A stretch of DNA of 64,000 nt from Streptomyces tendae. GTDB taxonomy: Bacteria; Actinomycetota; Actinomycetes; Streptomycetales; Streptomycetaceae. Below the pieces are notes generated by a model. That model searched no databases, was not told where the DNA came from, and worked only from the letters and a program-made list of their open reading frames with translations. A program made the position numbers and the translations under genes. The DNA lies in contig NZ_CP043959.1 in NCBI RefSeq assembly GCF_008632955.1, positions 3,410,001-3,474,000 on the forward strand, read 5' to 3'. Below are positions 18,650-29,947 of this stretch, piece after piece (positions within the stretch are counted from its first letter, which is position 1; each line of letters begins with the position of its first letter).

Positions 18650-19435
18650 TCAGCCGCCTGGCTCCTCGGGGAGGAACGTCACCTGCGGGGCGCCCGTACG
18701 CGGATGGGTGGCGACTTCCGCCGCCACTCCGTACACCTCGGCCAGCAACCCAGGGGTGAGGATCTCGGCGGGCGGGCCGCAGGCGGTGACCTCACCGTCG
18801 TGCAGCACGTAGAGGCGGTCGCAGTAATAGGCGGCCAGGTTGAGGTCGTGCAGGGCGAGCAGCACGGTGGCGGGCAGGCGGCGCAGCGTGCCGAGCACGG
18901 ACAACTGGTGGCGGACGTCCAGGTGGTTGGTGGGTTCGTCGAGGACGAGGAGCGTGGGCTGCTGGGCGAGGGCGCGAGCGATGAGGACACGCCGGCGTTC
19001 GCCCCCGGAGAGCCGGTCGAAGGGGCGGTCGGCCAGGTGGAGCGCGTCGACGGCGAGGAGTGCGGAGTCGATGAGTTCGGCGTCCTCGGGGGTGTCCCCG
19101 GCGAGGAGCCGTTTGTGCGGGGTGCGGCCCATGGCGACGACCTCACGGACGGCGAGGTCGAAGTCGGCTGCCGACTCCTGCACCACCGCCGCCACGGTGC
19201 GGGCCAGTTGCCGCACCGGCAGTGCCCAGGCGTCGTTGCCGTCGACCCGGACCTGGCCGGCGTCGGGTCGCAGGACGCGGTACACGGTGCGCAGGAGACT
19301 GGACTTCCCGCTGCCGTTGGGACCGACGAGCCCGATGGTCTCGCCCGGGCGGGCGGTCAAGGACACGTCGCGTACCAGGTGGCGGGCTCCGGCGGTGAGC
19401 GTGACACCGTCGACGCTCAGTTCGGTCGCGGTCAT
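18650..19435 (-). CDS. btuD: ABC transporter ATP-binding protein (FecE/BtuD type), vitamin B12 importer
   Basis: A 261-residue ATPase of the iron-siderophore/B12 class: Walker A GLVGPNGSGKSSLL, Q-loop VVQESAAD, signature LSGGERRRVLIARAL, Walker B LLVLDEPTNHLD, and H-loop in LALHDLNLAAYYCD. The last motif is typical of FecE and BtuD proteins. The ATG overlaps the permease stop (ATGA at 19432-19435). It is the last gene of a three-gene operon led by a cobalamin riboswitch, so B12 or a precursor corrinoid is the likely cargo rather than a siderophore. Confidence 0.87.
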   Translation of the reverse strand: MTATELSVDGVTLTAGARHLVRDVSLTARPGETIGLVGPNGSGKSSLLRTVYRVLRPDAGQVRVDGNDAWALPVRQLARTVAAVVQESAADFDLAVREVVAMGRTPHKRLLAGDTPEDAELIDSALLAVDALHLADRPFDRLSGGERRRVLIARALAQQPTLLVLDEPTNHLDVRHQLSVLGTLRRLPATVLLALHDLNLAAYYCDRLYVLHDGEVTACGPPAEILTPGLLAEVYGVAAEVATHPRTGAPQVTFLPEEPGG

Positions 19436-20538
19436 GCCCCTCCCCGGTCGGTGCCGCGCCGTGCGTCCCGGCGCATCAGCCACAGGAAGAACGGCCCGCC
19501 GCACAGAGCCGTGAGGACGCCGACGGGTATCTCCATGGGTGCGGCGACCGTCCGGGCGGCGATGTCGGCCCAGACCAGGAAGACCGCCCCGCCGAGTGCC
19601 GCCGTCGGCAGGACCCGGCGGTGGTCGCCGCCGACGAACAGACGCACGATGTGCGGCATCATCAGGCCGACGAAGCCGATCGGTCCGGCCGCCGCGACCA
19701 GCACGCCCGTGACGAGGGAGAGCAGGACGAACAGCCGGGCGCGGAACCGGGCCACGTCCAGCCCCATCGTGGTCGCCGCCTCCTCCCCGGCCAGCAGCAC
19801 GTTCAGGTTGCGGGCCTGCGCCATGAGGACGCCGACACCGAGCAGCAGGGCCGTGCTCGGCAGCCACAGCGTGCCCCAGTTGACACCGCCGAGACCGCCG
19901 AGGGTCCAGGCGAGGACCGCGCGTGCCTCGTTGCCGCGGCCGGTGGTGAGCAGCAGCAGATCGAGGACCGCGGTGAGCACCGCCGCGACCGCCACCCCGG
20001 AGAGCACCAGCCGTGACGAGGTGATGCGTCCGCCGGTGCGGGCGGTGGCGTACACGAGCACAAGGGCGCCCAGGGAGCCCAGGAAGGCGGCCACCGACAG
20101 GGAGACCGGTCCGAAGAGGCTGACACCGAGCACGATCACGGAGACCGCGCCGAGGGACGCGCCGGAGGAGACGCCCAGCAGGTAGGGCTCGGCGAGCGGG
20201 TTGCGCACCAGGGCCTGGAGGGCGGTGCCGACGACCGCGAGGCCGGCGCCGGTGACCGCGCCGAGCAGTACCCGAGGCGCCCGCACGTCCACCACGATGG
20301 TCTCCCGTGCCCGCGGCCAGTCCGGCTCCCGCCAGTCGGCGCCCAGGGCGTGCGTCACGATGCCCCACACCTGGCCCGGCGGCACGTGCACGGAGCCGAT
20401 GGCGAGGCCGGCCGTGGCGGAGACGACGAGCAGGGCGGTGAGGACGATCACGGTGACGGCCGACCTCGTACGGCCCGCCCCCGGCTTGGTGGTCCTGCGC
20501 GGCGGAACGGTCCGCTCGGTGGTGGTGGCCCGGCTCAC
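19432..20538 (-). CDS. btuC: FecCD-family ABC permease (BtuC type)
   Basis: A 368-residue permease with about ten membrane helices and the FecCD hallmarks [42 protein letters not shown] in the first half and GPIGFVGLMMPHIVRL in the second; the latter is the loop that contacts the ATPase. An N-terminal tail of about 28 mostly polar residues precedes helix 1. The GTG start overlaps the binding-protein stop (GTGA), so all three genes are coupled. The upstream cobalamin riboswitch makes corrinoid uptake the best reading. Confidence 0.88.
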   Translation of the reverse strand: MSRATTTERTVPPRRTTKPGAGRTRSAVTVIVLTALLVVSATAGLAIGSVHVPPGQVWGIVTHALGADWREPDWPRARETIVVDVRAPRVLLGAVTGAGLAVVGTALQALVRNPLAEPYLLGVSSGASLGAVSVIVLGVSLFGPVSLSVAAFLGSLGALVLVYATARTGGRITSSRLVLSGVAVAAVLTAVLDLLLLTTGRGNEARAVLAWTLGGLGGVNWGTLWLPSTALLLGVGVLMAQARNLNVLLAGEEAATTMGLDVARFRARLFVLLSLVTGVLVAAAGPIGFVGLMMPHIVRLFVGGDHRRVLPTAALGGAVFLVWADIAARTVAAPMEIPVGVLTALCGGPFFLWLMRRDARRGTDRGGA

Positions 20539-21560
20539 CGGAAGCGCTCGGGGTGCAGACCGCGGGCCAGGTCCTCGACCGCGTAGGCCGAGCGGACGCC
20601 GACCAGGGTGGCGGTCAGCGGCAGGACGACGAACCGCTTGTTCCTGACAGCGGGTACGTCGGCGAGCGCGGGCTGGGAGAGCAGGAACTCCTTCTTCTCC
20701 TCGACGCTTCCGGCGCCGGCGTAGTCGTAGACGGCGATGGCTTCCGGCTTGCGCTCGACGACCTGCTCCCAGGAGACGTCTCCGAAGACGTCGTCGAGGT
20801 CGGCGAAGACGTTCTCGCCGCCCGCCAGCCGGATCAGTTCGGTGCCCAGGCTCCTGCCGCCGGCGGTGAAGGCGCTCTTGTCGCCGCTGTCGTAGACGAA
20901 GACGGGCACCTCGGGCTCGTCCTCGACCGTGCCGGCGGCCTGGCCGACGCGGGCCTCGAGGTCCTCGACCAGCTGGTCGGCCCGGTCCGGAACACCGAAG
21001 ACCTTGCCGATGGTGCGGATCTCGTCGTAGGTGTCCTTCATCGTCACCTGCTTCCCGCCGCAGTACTCACGGTTGAGGTAGGTGTCGATGCCGGCGTCGG
21101 CGAACGCCTTGCGGGAGCGGCCCTCGTTCTCGGCGAAGGCGCTGCCGTAGCCGCCGTAGACGAAGTCGGGTTCGGCGTCCAGGATCTTCTCGAACGACGG
21201 TTCCTTCTCCGCCAGTTCGGGGATCGTCTCGTAGTCCTTCCTCAGCTCGGGCAGGACGGCGGAGTCGGGGAAGGCCGTGCCGACCATGCGGTCCCTCAGC
21301 CCGAGGGCGAGCATGAGTTCCGCCGGGTGCTGGTGGATGGTGACCACCCGCGACGGAGGCTCGTCGTACGTCGTCGTGACGCCGCAGTTGTCGATGGTGA
21401 CCGGGAAGCCCGCGTGCACGGCCGCGGTGGTCTTCGCGTCCCCGCCGCCCTCGTCGGACGAACCGCAGCCGGCGGCCGACACCATCGACGAAAGGGCCAC
21501 GGCAGCGGCCGTGGCACGGAGGAACCCGCGCGTGCGGGCAGGGGTGAGCAACTGGGACAC
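20535..21560 (-). CDS. btuF: Cobalamin ABC transporter substrate-binding lipoprotein (BtuF type)
   Basis: A 341-residue lipoprotein. The N-terminal signal ends in a lipobox SAAGC at about residue 32, followed by a Ser/Asp/Gly-rich tether. The body is a two-lobed type III binding protein with PSRVVTIHQHPAELMLALGLRDRMVGTAF and the linking helix ADQLVEDLEARVGQAAG. GTG 21560 has GGAGG 7 bases upstream. The cobalamin riboswitch lies directly in the leader, which makes corrinoids the best candidate ligand although fold alone would equally allow a ferric siderophore. First gene of the operon. Confidence 0.86.
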   Translation of the reverse strand: MSQLLTPARTRGFLRATAAAVALSSMVSAAGCGSSDEGGGDAKTTAAVHAGFPVTIDNCGVTTTYDEPPSRVVTIHQHPAELMLALGLRDRMVGTAFPDSAVLPELRKDYETIPELAEKEPSFEKILDAEPDFVYGGYGSAFAENEGRSRKAFADAGIDTYLNREYCGGKQVTMKDTYDEIRTIGKVFGVPDRADQLVEDLEARVGQAAGTVEDEPEVPVFVYDSGDKSAFTAGGRSLGTELIRLAGGENVFADLDDVFGDVSWEQVVERKPEAIAVYDYAGAGSVEEKKEFLLSQPALADVPAVRNKRFVVLPLTATLVGVRSAYAVEDLARGLHPERFR

Positions 21561-21599
21561 GTGAAGCCTCCTGGAGTCCGCGCTCCTTGGGACGGGCCC

Positions 21600-21785
21600 G
21601 CGACGGACCAGTGTCCTGACTCCCGGATCGACGTTTCCCTCCGCCTTCCCGCGCGGTGCGCAGTGGCATGTCGGAGGGGCGCTCCCCGGTCACAGTGGCG
21701 GGACCGTGCCGGATTCGCACCGGCTTCCTGTCTCCCGTCGCGGCGATGACCAGGCGATCCTACGTTCCCCCGAACCGACGGCGAA
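21600..21785 (-). promoter_or_regulatory. Cobalamin riboswitch in the leader of the B12 importer operon
   Basis: Read on the minus strand, the leader contains the class signature AAGCCGGTGCGAATCCGGC, then GGTCCCGCCACTG, and at its 3' end a B12-box-like GGAGTCAGGACACTGG (21608-21623). These elements occur in the order known for cobalamin riboswitches. The B12 box lies about 50 bases before the GTG of the binding-protein gene. High adenosylcobalamin would shut off the importer. Exact outer limits are approximate. Confidence 0.93.
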
Positions 21786-21925
21786 AGGGCGTGCCGAGCC
21801 GAGCACCTCGCCTGGCTGCTCTGGCCTGATTGTGGCTCCAAGGATCACGCCCTCGTCAGCCAGACTTGTTGCCTCACGCCACATGAGCCACCGCTGCCGC
21901 GATGGCCCGTGCCCGGGAGGCCCTG

Positions 21926-22902
21926 ATGACGTCGGACGTGAGGCCGGACGAGGACGGGGCGGTGTCCCGTCAGGAAGCAGCGGCCTCCGGTGACCGTGTC
22001 GCGCTGCGCGGCGATCTGCGGCCGCCCTGCCCGACGCCACCGCCGCGGTGGTGGTCACCGTGCTCGTGTTCGCCCTTCTGTGGGCGCGCATGGATTCGGG
22101 AGCCTCGGACACCGTCGCGGTGATGCCGTTCATGGACGATCCCGGCACCTACTGGATGTATCTGCTCAGCCAGGCGTTCGGCTGGTCCGCCCTGCTGTGG
22201 GCCTGGGGCACGGTCATGCTCGGGCTGCTGCTGTCGGGACCACGCCCCGCCCGGCTGCCGGTGTCGCGGCAGGTACTGGAGCGCTGGCACCGCACCACCA
22301 GCCTGACGACCATGGCGCTGATGTTCGCGCACGCGCTGATGTTCGCGGCCGAACTCGTGCGCTACGAGACGAAGGTGGACTGGGCGGAGCGGCTGTGGGT
22401 GGCCTTCGCGGACACCCTCGTGCCGGGCTGGTACGACTCCGGGACCGGCCGCATCGCCATCCCGATCGGCCAGGGTGCCCTGTACCTGGCCATCCCGCTC
22501 GGGCTGCTGTTCTACGTCCGGCACCGCATCGGGGCGAACACCTGGCGCCGGCTGCACCGCTTCGTGATCGTCGTGTACGTGCTGAGCGTCTGGCACACGC
22601 TGCTGTACGGGACCAACGTCTGGTACGGGGAGTGGCCGCGCACCGTGCTGTGGCTCCTGCAACTCCCGGTCGCACTGCTGCTGTTGCTCCGTCTGCTGCG
22701 GCCGGCCCGGCGAGCCGAGCGGCTGGGCCCGCCGGGCGGGGGCGCGGCCCGGCCGGGCTGGTGGGTGCGGGCGGCGGGACGGGCCGCCGCCGCGGCCGTC
22801 CTCGTGGGGCTGGTCGTTGTCGCGGTGTCCGGCCGTGACGGCGGGCGGGACCGCCCGGCCCATCCGCCCGCGACGGCTCCCCACGCCCAGGAGACGGACT
22901 GA
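21926..22902 (+). CDS. Ferric-reductase-like / cytochrome b-type membrane protein, apparent frameshift near 22020
   Basis: From GTG 22048 there are 284 residues with about six membrane helices and two conserved His pairs, WHRTTSLTTMALMFAHALMF and RRLHRFVIVVYVLSVWHTLLYG, as in the ferric reductase-like transmembrane domain that binds two haems. No ribosome binding site precedes 22048. A better start, ATG 21926 with GGGAGG 5 bases upstream, opens a frame that reads sensibly to GDLR and then needs one extra G near 22019-22021 to continue as AALPDATAAVVVTVLVF. With that base the protein is 325 residues. It may move electrons across the membrane, perhaps to iron. Divergent from the B12 operon but not clearly linked to it. 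Confidence 0.78.
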
Positions 22903-23100
22903 CGGCCGGTGCGGCGTCCCGAATGATGTGTACGTCGAGCGGATTCCCCTCTCCCACGCCGAGGGCGCCCAGCAGTCGGTCATCAGCACGAGTCGCGGGG
23001 ACCCTGGGGACAGCTGCCCGGGAACGCGACTCGTTGTAAGGTGTCGAAACAGCCCTTGACCAGCACACGCAGGCAGGGAGCCGACGCCCAGGAGTCCAAC

Positions 23101-23523
23101 GTGCTGCGCACCATGTTCAAGTCCAAGATCCATCGGGCCACCGTCACCCAGGCCGACCTGCACTACGTGGGGTCCGTGACGATCGACGCCGATCTCCTCG
23201 ATGCCGCCGACCTCCTGCCCGGTGAGCTCGTGCACATCGTCGACATCACCAACGGGGCCCGGCTGGAAACCTACGTCATCGAGGGTGAGCGCGGGTCCGG
23301 GGTGATCGGGATCAACGGGGCCGCCGCCCATCTCGTGCACCCGGGCGACCTGGTGATCATCATCAGTTACGCTCAGGTGACCGACGCCGAGGCACGGGCG
23401 TTGAAGCCCCGCGTCGTGCACGTGGACGCGGACAACCGCATCGTCTCCCTCGGCGCCGACCCGTCCGAGCCGGTACCCGGGTCGGACCAGGAGCGCAGCC
23501 CCCAGGCCGTCGCCACGGTCTGA
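23101..23523 (+). CDS. panD: Aspartate 1-decarboxylase (PanD) proenzyme
   Basis: A 140-residue pyruvoyl enzyme precursor. It starts at GTG 23101 ([21 protein letters not shown]) with AGGAG 7 bases upstream, and the self-cleavage site is the Gly-Ser pair in [32 protein letters not shown] and the C-terminal tail match other Streptomyces PanD proteins almost residue for residue. It makes beta-alanine for pantothenate and coenzyme A. An in-frame extension of 24 codons upstream is not supported. No other pan genes are adjacent. Confidence 0.96.
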   Translation: MLRTMFKSKIHRATVTQADLHYVGSVTIDADLLDAADLLPGELVHIVDITNGARLETYVIEGERGSGVIGINGAAAHLVHPGDLVIIISYAQVTDAEARALKPRVVHVDADNRIVSLGADPSEPVPGSDQERSPQAVATV

Positions 23524-23561
23524 CGGGCGCCGACCCGACTGAAGACAGGAGCGTGACGGGT

Positions 23562-23906
23562 ATGGACGGCATGGAGATCCGGGACGACCGGGCCGCGGGC
23601 CGGCTCGAGGCGGTGGTGGACGGCGAGGTCGTCGGCCGCATCGAGTACTTCGTCCTCGACGACCCCGCTCCCGCCCTCGTCCCGGTGCACACCGTCGTCG
23701 AGGCCGCGCACGAGGGGAAGGGCATCGCCGGCTCCCTCGCCCGCGAGCTCTACGCCCTGGCCGCCCGCGCCGGCACCGTGGTCGCGCCGCTGTGCCCGTA
23801 CGTCGTCCGGTGGGCCGCGCGTCACCCCGACGAGGCCCCGGCGGCCGACCCGGAGCTGCTGCGCGCGGCGAAGCAGTGGCTGGCGGAGCATCCGGAGCGG
23901 TTCTGA
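23562..23906 (+). CDS. Small GNAT-like N-acetyltransferase (YjdJ/COG2388 type)
   Basis: About 114 residues. The pattern VVDGEVVGRIEYFVLDD, HTVVEAAHEGKGIAGSLARELYALA (acetyl-CoA loop GKGIA) and VAPLCPYVVRWAARHPD is that of the short one-domain GNAT proteins of the YjdJ group, whose substrates are unknown. ATG 23562 has AGGAG 10 bases upstream; GTG 23553 is an alternative but too close to that site. It follows panD by 38 bp on the same strand and may share its transcript. Confidence 0.85.
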   Translation: MDGMEIRDDRAAGRLEAVVDGEVVGRIEYFVLDDPAPALVPVHTVVEAAHEGKGIAGSLARELYALAARAGTVVAPLCPYVVRWAARHPDEAPAADPELLRAAKQWLAEHPERF

Positions 23907-24067
23907 CGCGTCCCCGCCCGGTACGTCCGGCGCGTCGGGGATTCCCTCCCGTGCGCCGGCCGGGCGTGCTGTCGTCACGCGCGCGGGTGAGTGCGGGCAG
24001 GGCCGCCGGGTAGGCGGGGGGAGTAGTCCAGAGCCGACGTCGAGCGACAGGCCGGAGGGCATGTGTC

Positions 24068-24358
24068 ATGACGAACCCGTACCCGGATCCCGTCCCGCCG
24101 GGACCGACTCCGGGGCCCGTCCCGGGGCCGGACCCCGCGCATCCCGGTCCCGGGCCTGACCCGGTGCCGGCCCCCGAGCCGCCGCCGCCCGGGCCCGATC
24201 CGGCCCGGCGCCCAGCCTCCGGGGCCTGGCCCGCAGCCCCCGGGGCCGAACCCTCAGCCGCCCCGCCGCATCCGGGGCCGCCCGAGCCGTCGCCCTCGCC
24301 GATTCCGCCGGGGCCGGAGCCGGTGCCGAGCCCGGAGCCCGGGCCGCCGTTGACCTGA
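24068..24358 (+). CDS. Small Pro/Gly-rich hypothetical protein
   Basis: A possible 96-residue protein, about half proline, glycine and alanine, with repeating PxPGP units and no hydrophobic segment. GGAGGG lies 8 bases before the ATG, the main evidence that it is real. Low-complexity frames like this also arise by chance in GC-rich DNA, and it ends right at a block of intergenic repeats. If expressed it would be an extended, unstructured polypeptide. No function can be assigned. Confidence 0.45.
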   Translation: MTNPYPDPVPPGPTPGPVPGPDPAHPGPGPDPVPAPEPPPPGPDPARRPASGAWPAAPGAEPSAAPPHPGPPEPSPSPIPPGPEPVPSPEPGPPLT

Positions 24359-24393
24359 ACCCACCGTCCGCGCGTGCGGGTGGGTGGGGGCGG

Positions 24394-24609
24394 GTCGCGC
24401 AGTTCCCCGCGCCCCTGGGGGTGCGTAGCTCCCGGGTGAGTGAGGGCCCGGCCGCGCAGTTCCCCGCGTTCCTGTGAGGTGGCGCGATCAGCCCCTCCCG
24501 CGCGTGCGGGTGGGTGGGGCGGGTCGCGCAGTTCCCCGCGCCCCTTCGGGGCGCCGGGGTTCCGCGTCCGCGGGTGGGTGCTGCCTGCGTCGCGCAATCC
24601 CCGCGCCCC
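24394..24609. repeat. Cluster of four copies of a GTCGCGCAGTTCCCCGCGCC intergenic repeat
   Basis: Near-identical 21-22-bp units begin at 24394, 24451, 24523 and 24589. Two are followed by a GCGCCCC-TTC-GGGGCGC hairpin (24538-24554 and 24603-24619), and two share a preceding GCGTGCGGGTGGGTGGGG tract. Such units are scattered in Streptomyces intergenic regions and often mark transcript ends. Confidence 0.75.
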
Positions 24610-24619
24610 TTCGGGGCGC
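24603..24619 (-). terminator. GC hairpin directly after gndA
   Basis: GCGCCCC, loop TTC, GGGGCGC: a 7-bp perfect stem 4 bases beyond the gndA stop. The same hairpin repeats at 24538-24554, giving a tandem terminator made of intergenic repeats. Confidence 0.6.
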
Positions 24620-24622
24620 TCC

Positions 24623-26062
24623 CTACGCCGGGACCTCCGAGCGGTCGTCGCCCCACAGGGTGTGGAACGAGCCGTCGCGGTCGGTGCGGCGGTACGTGTG
24701 CGCGCCGAAGAAGTCGCGCTGGCCCTGGGTCAGGGCCGCCGGCAGCCGCTCCGCCCGCAGGGCGTCGTAATAGGCGAGCGCCGCCGCGAAACCGGGGGTC
24801 GGCACGCCCTGCCGGGTCGCCGCGATCAGCACCTCGCGCCAGTCGTCCTGCGCGTCGGCGATCTCCTGCGCGAACGTCTCGTCCGACAGCAGGCTCGGCA
24901 GGTCCGCCCGCGCGTCGTAGGCGGCCCGGATGCGGTCCAGGAAGGCCGCGCGGATGATGCACCCGCCGCGCCAGATCGCGGAGACCGCGCCGAGGTCGAT
25001 GTCCCAGCCGTACTCCTCACTGCCCGCGGCGATCTCGTGGAAGCCCTGCGTGTACGACACGATCTTCGACGCGTACAGCGCCTGCTCCACCCGGTCGGCG
25101 AACGCGGACGCCTCCGACTCGCTCATCGGCGTCGGCTTCGGGCCGGCCAGCCCGCGCGAGGCCCCCCGCAGTGCCGCGTGACCCGACAGGGAGCGGGCGA
25201 ACACCGCCTCCGCGATGCCCGACACCGGCACACCCAGGTCGAGGGCGATCTGCACGGTCCAGCGGCCGGTGCCCTTCTGCTCCGCCTGGTCCACCACCAC
25301 GTCGACGAACGGCTTGCCCGTCGCCGCGTCCACGTGCGACAGCACCTCGGCGGTGATCTCGATCAGGTACGAGTCCAGCCGGCCGGTGTTCCAGGTGCGG
25401 AAGATCTCCGCGATCTGCGCGGGGGAGTACCCGGCGACGTCGCGCAGCAGCTGGTACGCCTCACCGATCAGCTGCATGTCGGCGTACTCGATGCCGTTGT
25501 GCACCATCTTCACGAAGTGGCCGGCGCCGTCCGGACCCACGTGCGTGACGCACGGCGAACCGTCCTTCGCCTTCGCGGAGATCTTCTCCAGCATCGGGCC
25601 CAGCGAGTCGTACGACTCCTTCGGGCCACCCGGCATGACGCTCGGCCCGTTCAGCGCGCCCTCCTCGCCGCCGGAGACGCCCATGCCGACGAAGTGGATG
25701 CCCTGCTCACGCAGCGCCTTCTCGCGGCGGCGGGTGTCGGCGAAGTGCGCGTTGCCACCGTCGATGATCATGTCGCCGGGCTCCAGCAGCGGCGCGAACT
25801 CCTCGATCACGGCGTCCGTCGGGTTCCCGGCCTTGACCATGACGACCAGCCGCCGCGGCCGCTCCAGCGCCGCCACGAAGTCCTTGGCCGTCTCGGCCGC
25901 CACGAAGCTCCCCTCGTGCCCGAACTCCTCCACCAGCGCGTGCGTGCGTGCCGCGGTGCGGTTGTGCACCGCGACCGTGTAGCCGTTGCGGGCGAAATTG
26001 CGCGCGAGGTTGCGGCCCATGACCGCGAGCCCGGTGACGCCGATCTGCGCTGAACTGCTCAT
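24623..26062 (-). CDS. gndA: NADP-dependent 6-phosphogluconate dehydrogenase, decarboxylating
   Basis: A 479-residue protein of the long (dimeric) 6PGDH type. The N-terminus IGVTGLAVMGRNLARNFARNGY binds NADP. The substrate-binding blocks are IDGGNAHFADTRRREK, VGMGVSGGEEGALNGPSVMPGG (substrate loop) and GAGHFVKMVHNGIEYADMQ, with the catalytic Lys and the HNGIEY motif; the late GGCIIRAAFLDRI is also conserved. It oxidises 6-phosphogluconate to ribulose 5-phosphate, CO2 and NADPH. ATG 26062 has AGGAG 8 bases upstream; the long upstream frame is not coding. Confidence 0.95.
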   Translation of the reverse strand: MSSSAQIGVTGLAVMGRNLARNFARNGYTVAVHNRTAARTHALVEEFGHEGSFVAAETAKDFVAALERPRRLVVMVKAGNPTDAVIEEFAPLLEPGDMIIDGGNAHFADTRRREKALREQGIHFVGMGVSGGEEGALNGPSVMPGGPKESYDSLGPMLEKISAKAKDGSPCVTHVGPDGAGHFVKMVHNGIEYADMQLIGEAYQLLRDVAGYSPAQIAEIFRTWNTGRLDSYLIEITAEVLSHVDAATGKPFVDVVVDQAEQKGTGRWTVQIALDLGVPVSGIAEAVFARSLSGHAALRGASRGLAGPKPTPMSESEASAFADRVEQALYASKIVSYTQGFHEIAAGSEEYGWDIDLGAVSAIWRGGCIIRAAFLDRIRAAYDARADLPSLLSDETFAQEIADAQDDWREVLIAATRQGVPTPGFAAALAYYDALRAERLPAALTQGQRDFFGAHTYRRTDRDGSFHTLWGDDRSEVPA

Positions 26063-26280
26063 AAGGGTGACTCCTGGTGACCTCGGTATCGGTGCCGCCG
26101 GGTGCCGGTGCTGCTGGTGGACGCCCGCCGGTCCTGACATCGACCATCCTTGCGTGCCGCACTCGCGTGCGCATGCGCGGGTCTTCGGGACCCGCGCAGG
26201 CACATACGCGCGAAGGCGCCCTCCGTACTCAGCGCGGGCCCCCCTGACCGCCCGGTGCGGCCGACATCCCACCCGGCTCC

Positions 26281-26340
26281 CCCCTACTGGGCTCACCCCT
26301 ACCGGGCTCACCCCCGCCCGGCGCACCCCCACCGGCACAC
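26281..26340. repeat. Four tandem 15-bp repeats upstream of the Rpf-type gene
   Basis: Units cccctactgggctca, cccctaccgggctca, cccccgcccggcgca and cccccaccggcacac run back to back, with increasing divergence along the array. They lie in the 463-bp divergent spacer between gndA and the Rpf-type gene. Role unknown. Confidence 0.6.
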
Positions 26341-26462
26341 ACCCCCGCGTGCTCCCGCGCCCGGAGGCAGGACCCCGCGCACGCCCCCCGGTGGTGGTGA
26401 ACAGGGGCGCAACGGGCGTAACGTCCCGGCCACTTGGCGCATCCGTGCGGCTGATAGCCGCC

Positions 26463-26492
26463 TTGTCACGGCCTGTTCGCAGCGCTTACTTT
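26463..26492 (+). promoter_or_regulatory. Candidate promoter of the Rpf-LysM-M23 gene
   Basis: TTGTCA (26463-26468) and TACTTT (26487-26492) are 18 bases apart, 34 bases before the ATG at 26526. No riboswitch of the ydaO/c-di-AMP type, which precedes some Streptomyces rpf genes, is visible in this spacer. Confidence 0.45.
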
Positions 26493-26504
26493 TGCCCCTC
26501 CTGA

Positions 26505-28929
<2,425 letters not shown>

Positions 28930-29160
28930 CGGCTGCTCCTCTGCGTGAGGCCGGGGCGGTCTGCCCGGCGCGGCGAACGGTCGGCTTCCATGACCAACAC
29001 GATGCCGTGCCAGGGTGTTCCCCGTCGTCGTCCCTGAGCACCCAATGCGTCCTACTGCCGATGGAGTACGGGGGCGCCCCCGTCATCCCCTGGGTGGGGG
29101 CCAGGGGACCGAGGCCCCTGACACCCACTCGCCTCGGCGGACTTGGTAGTACTGCACCTC

Positions 29161-29910
29161 GTGGACCTCGACCCGCGCCTCACCGCCCTCCGTGACCTCG
29201 GTGGCTTCTTCGTCCTGCGTGCGGCGGAGGAAGCCGGCCGCCGCCTGCCCACGCTCGACCAGGCATACGGCCCCCGCCGCCCGGATGTTCAGGGTGACCC
29301 CCTGATCGATCTCCTGACCGACCCCCTGGCCGTGCGGGTGCGCCGGGTCGGGGCCGCCCTGCGCGCCCCCGAGCCGCGGGTCGCCGCCTCCGTGGCGCAT
29401 CAGGGTCTGGCCGCCCGCCTGTGGTCCGCGGCCCTCGGCTGCGCCGCGCTGTACGGCGCCGTCCCCGACCTCGCCCCGGGGGCGATGCGCTGGGACCCCG
29501 AGGGGAGCGCCCCCGACGACCTGTGGCTGACCGAGGTCCGGCCGCTGCCCGGCGACGCGGCGACCCTCGCGGACGTGGTGCTGCACGGCCATCTGGAACC
29601 GCTCGCCGCCGCCCTGCGCGCCCGTCACCGCCTCGCGCCCGGCCTCCTGCGCGGCAACGCCGCCTCCGCCCTGGCCGCCGCGGCCCGCGAACTGGGCCGC
29701 CACGCCCGGCCGGACGTGGCCTCCCGGGCCGCCCGGCTGTGCCGCGAGCTCCTCGCCCACCCCCTGCTCACCGGCTCCGGCACGCTCACCGGCACCACCT
29801 TCCGGCGCCGCAGCTGCTGCCTGTACTACCGGGTGCCCGGCGGGGGCGTCTGCGGCGACTGTTGCTTCGTTCGGCCGCCCCGCTCTTCCCCACGCGCCCC
29901 GTCTGGGTGA
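29161..29910 (+). CDS. FhuF-like (2Fe-2S)-binding protein
   Basis: About 249 residues with a C-terminal cysteine cluster, RRRSCCLYYRVPGGGVCGDC, that matches the C-terminal iron-sulfur motif (CC-x10-C-x2-C) of FhuF-type ferric-siderophore reductases. The remainder is an Ala/Leu-rich helical domain, as is common in actinomycete members. GTG 29161 (DLDPRLTALRDLGGFFVLR) seems the best start; a TTG at 29143 is also in frame and no clear ribosome binding site decides. It likely reduces iron released from siderophores in the cytoplasm. glgA follows 37 bp downstream on the same strand, probably by chance. Confidence 0.82.
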   Translation: MDLDPRLTALRDLGGFFVLRAAEEAGRRLPTLDQAYGPRRPDVQGDPLIDLLTDPLAVRVRRVGAALRAPEPRVAASVAHQGLAARLWSAALGCAALYGAVPDLAPGAMRWDPEGSAPDDLWLTEVRPLPGDAATLADVVLHGHLEPLAAALRARHRLAPGLLRGNAASALAAAARELGRHARPDVASRAARLCRELLAHPLLTGSGTLTGTTFRRRSCCLYYRVPGGGVCGDCCFVRPPRSSPRAPSG

Positions 29911-29947
29911 CCATGAGAGCGACGTCCGCGCAGACAGGGGGTTCAGG

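Noticed and set aside
18650-20368. A 572-codon frame suggesting a fused permease-ATPase
   Set aside because: The permease and ATPase are separate overlapping genes; the upstream part is an out-of-frame read of the permease.
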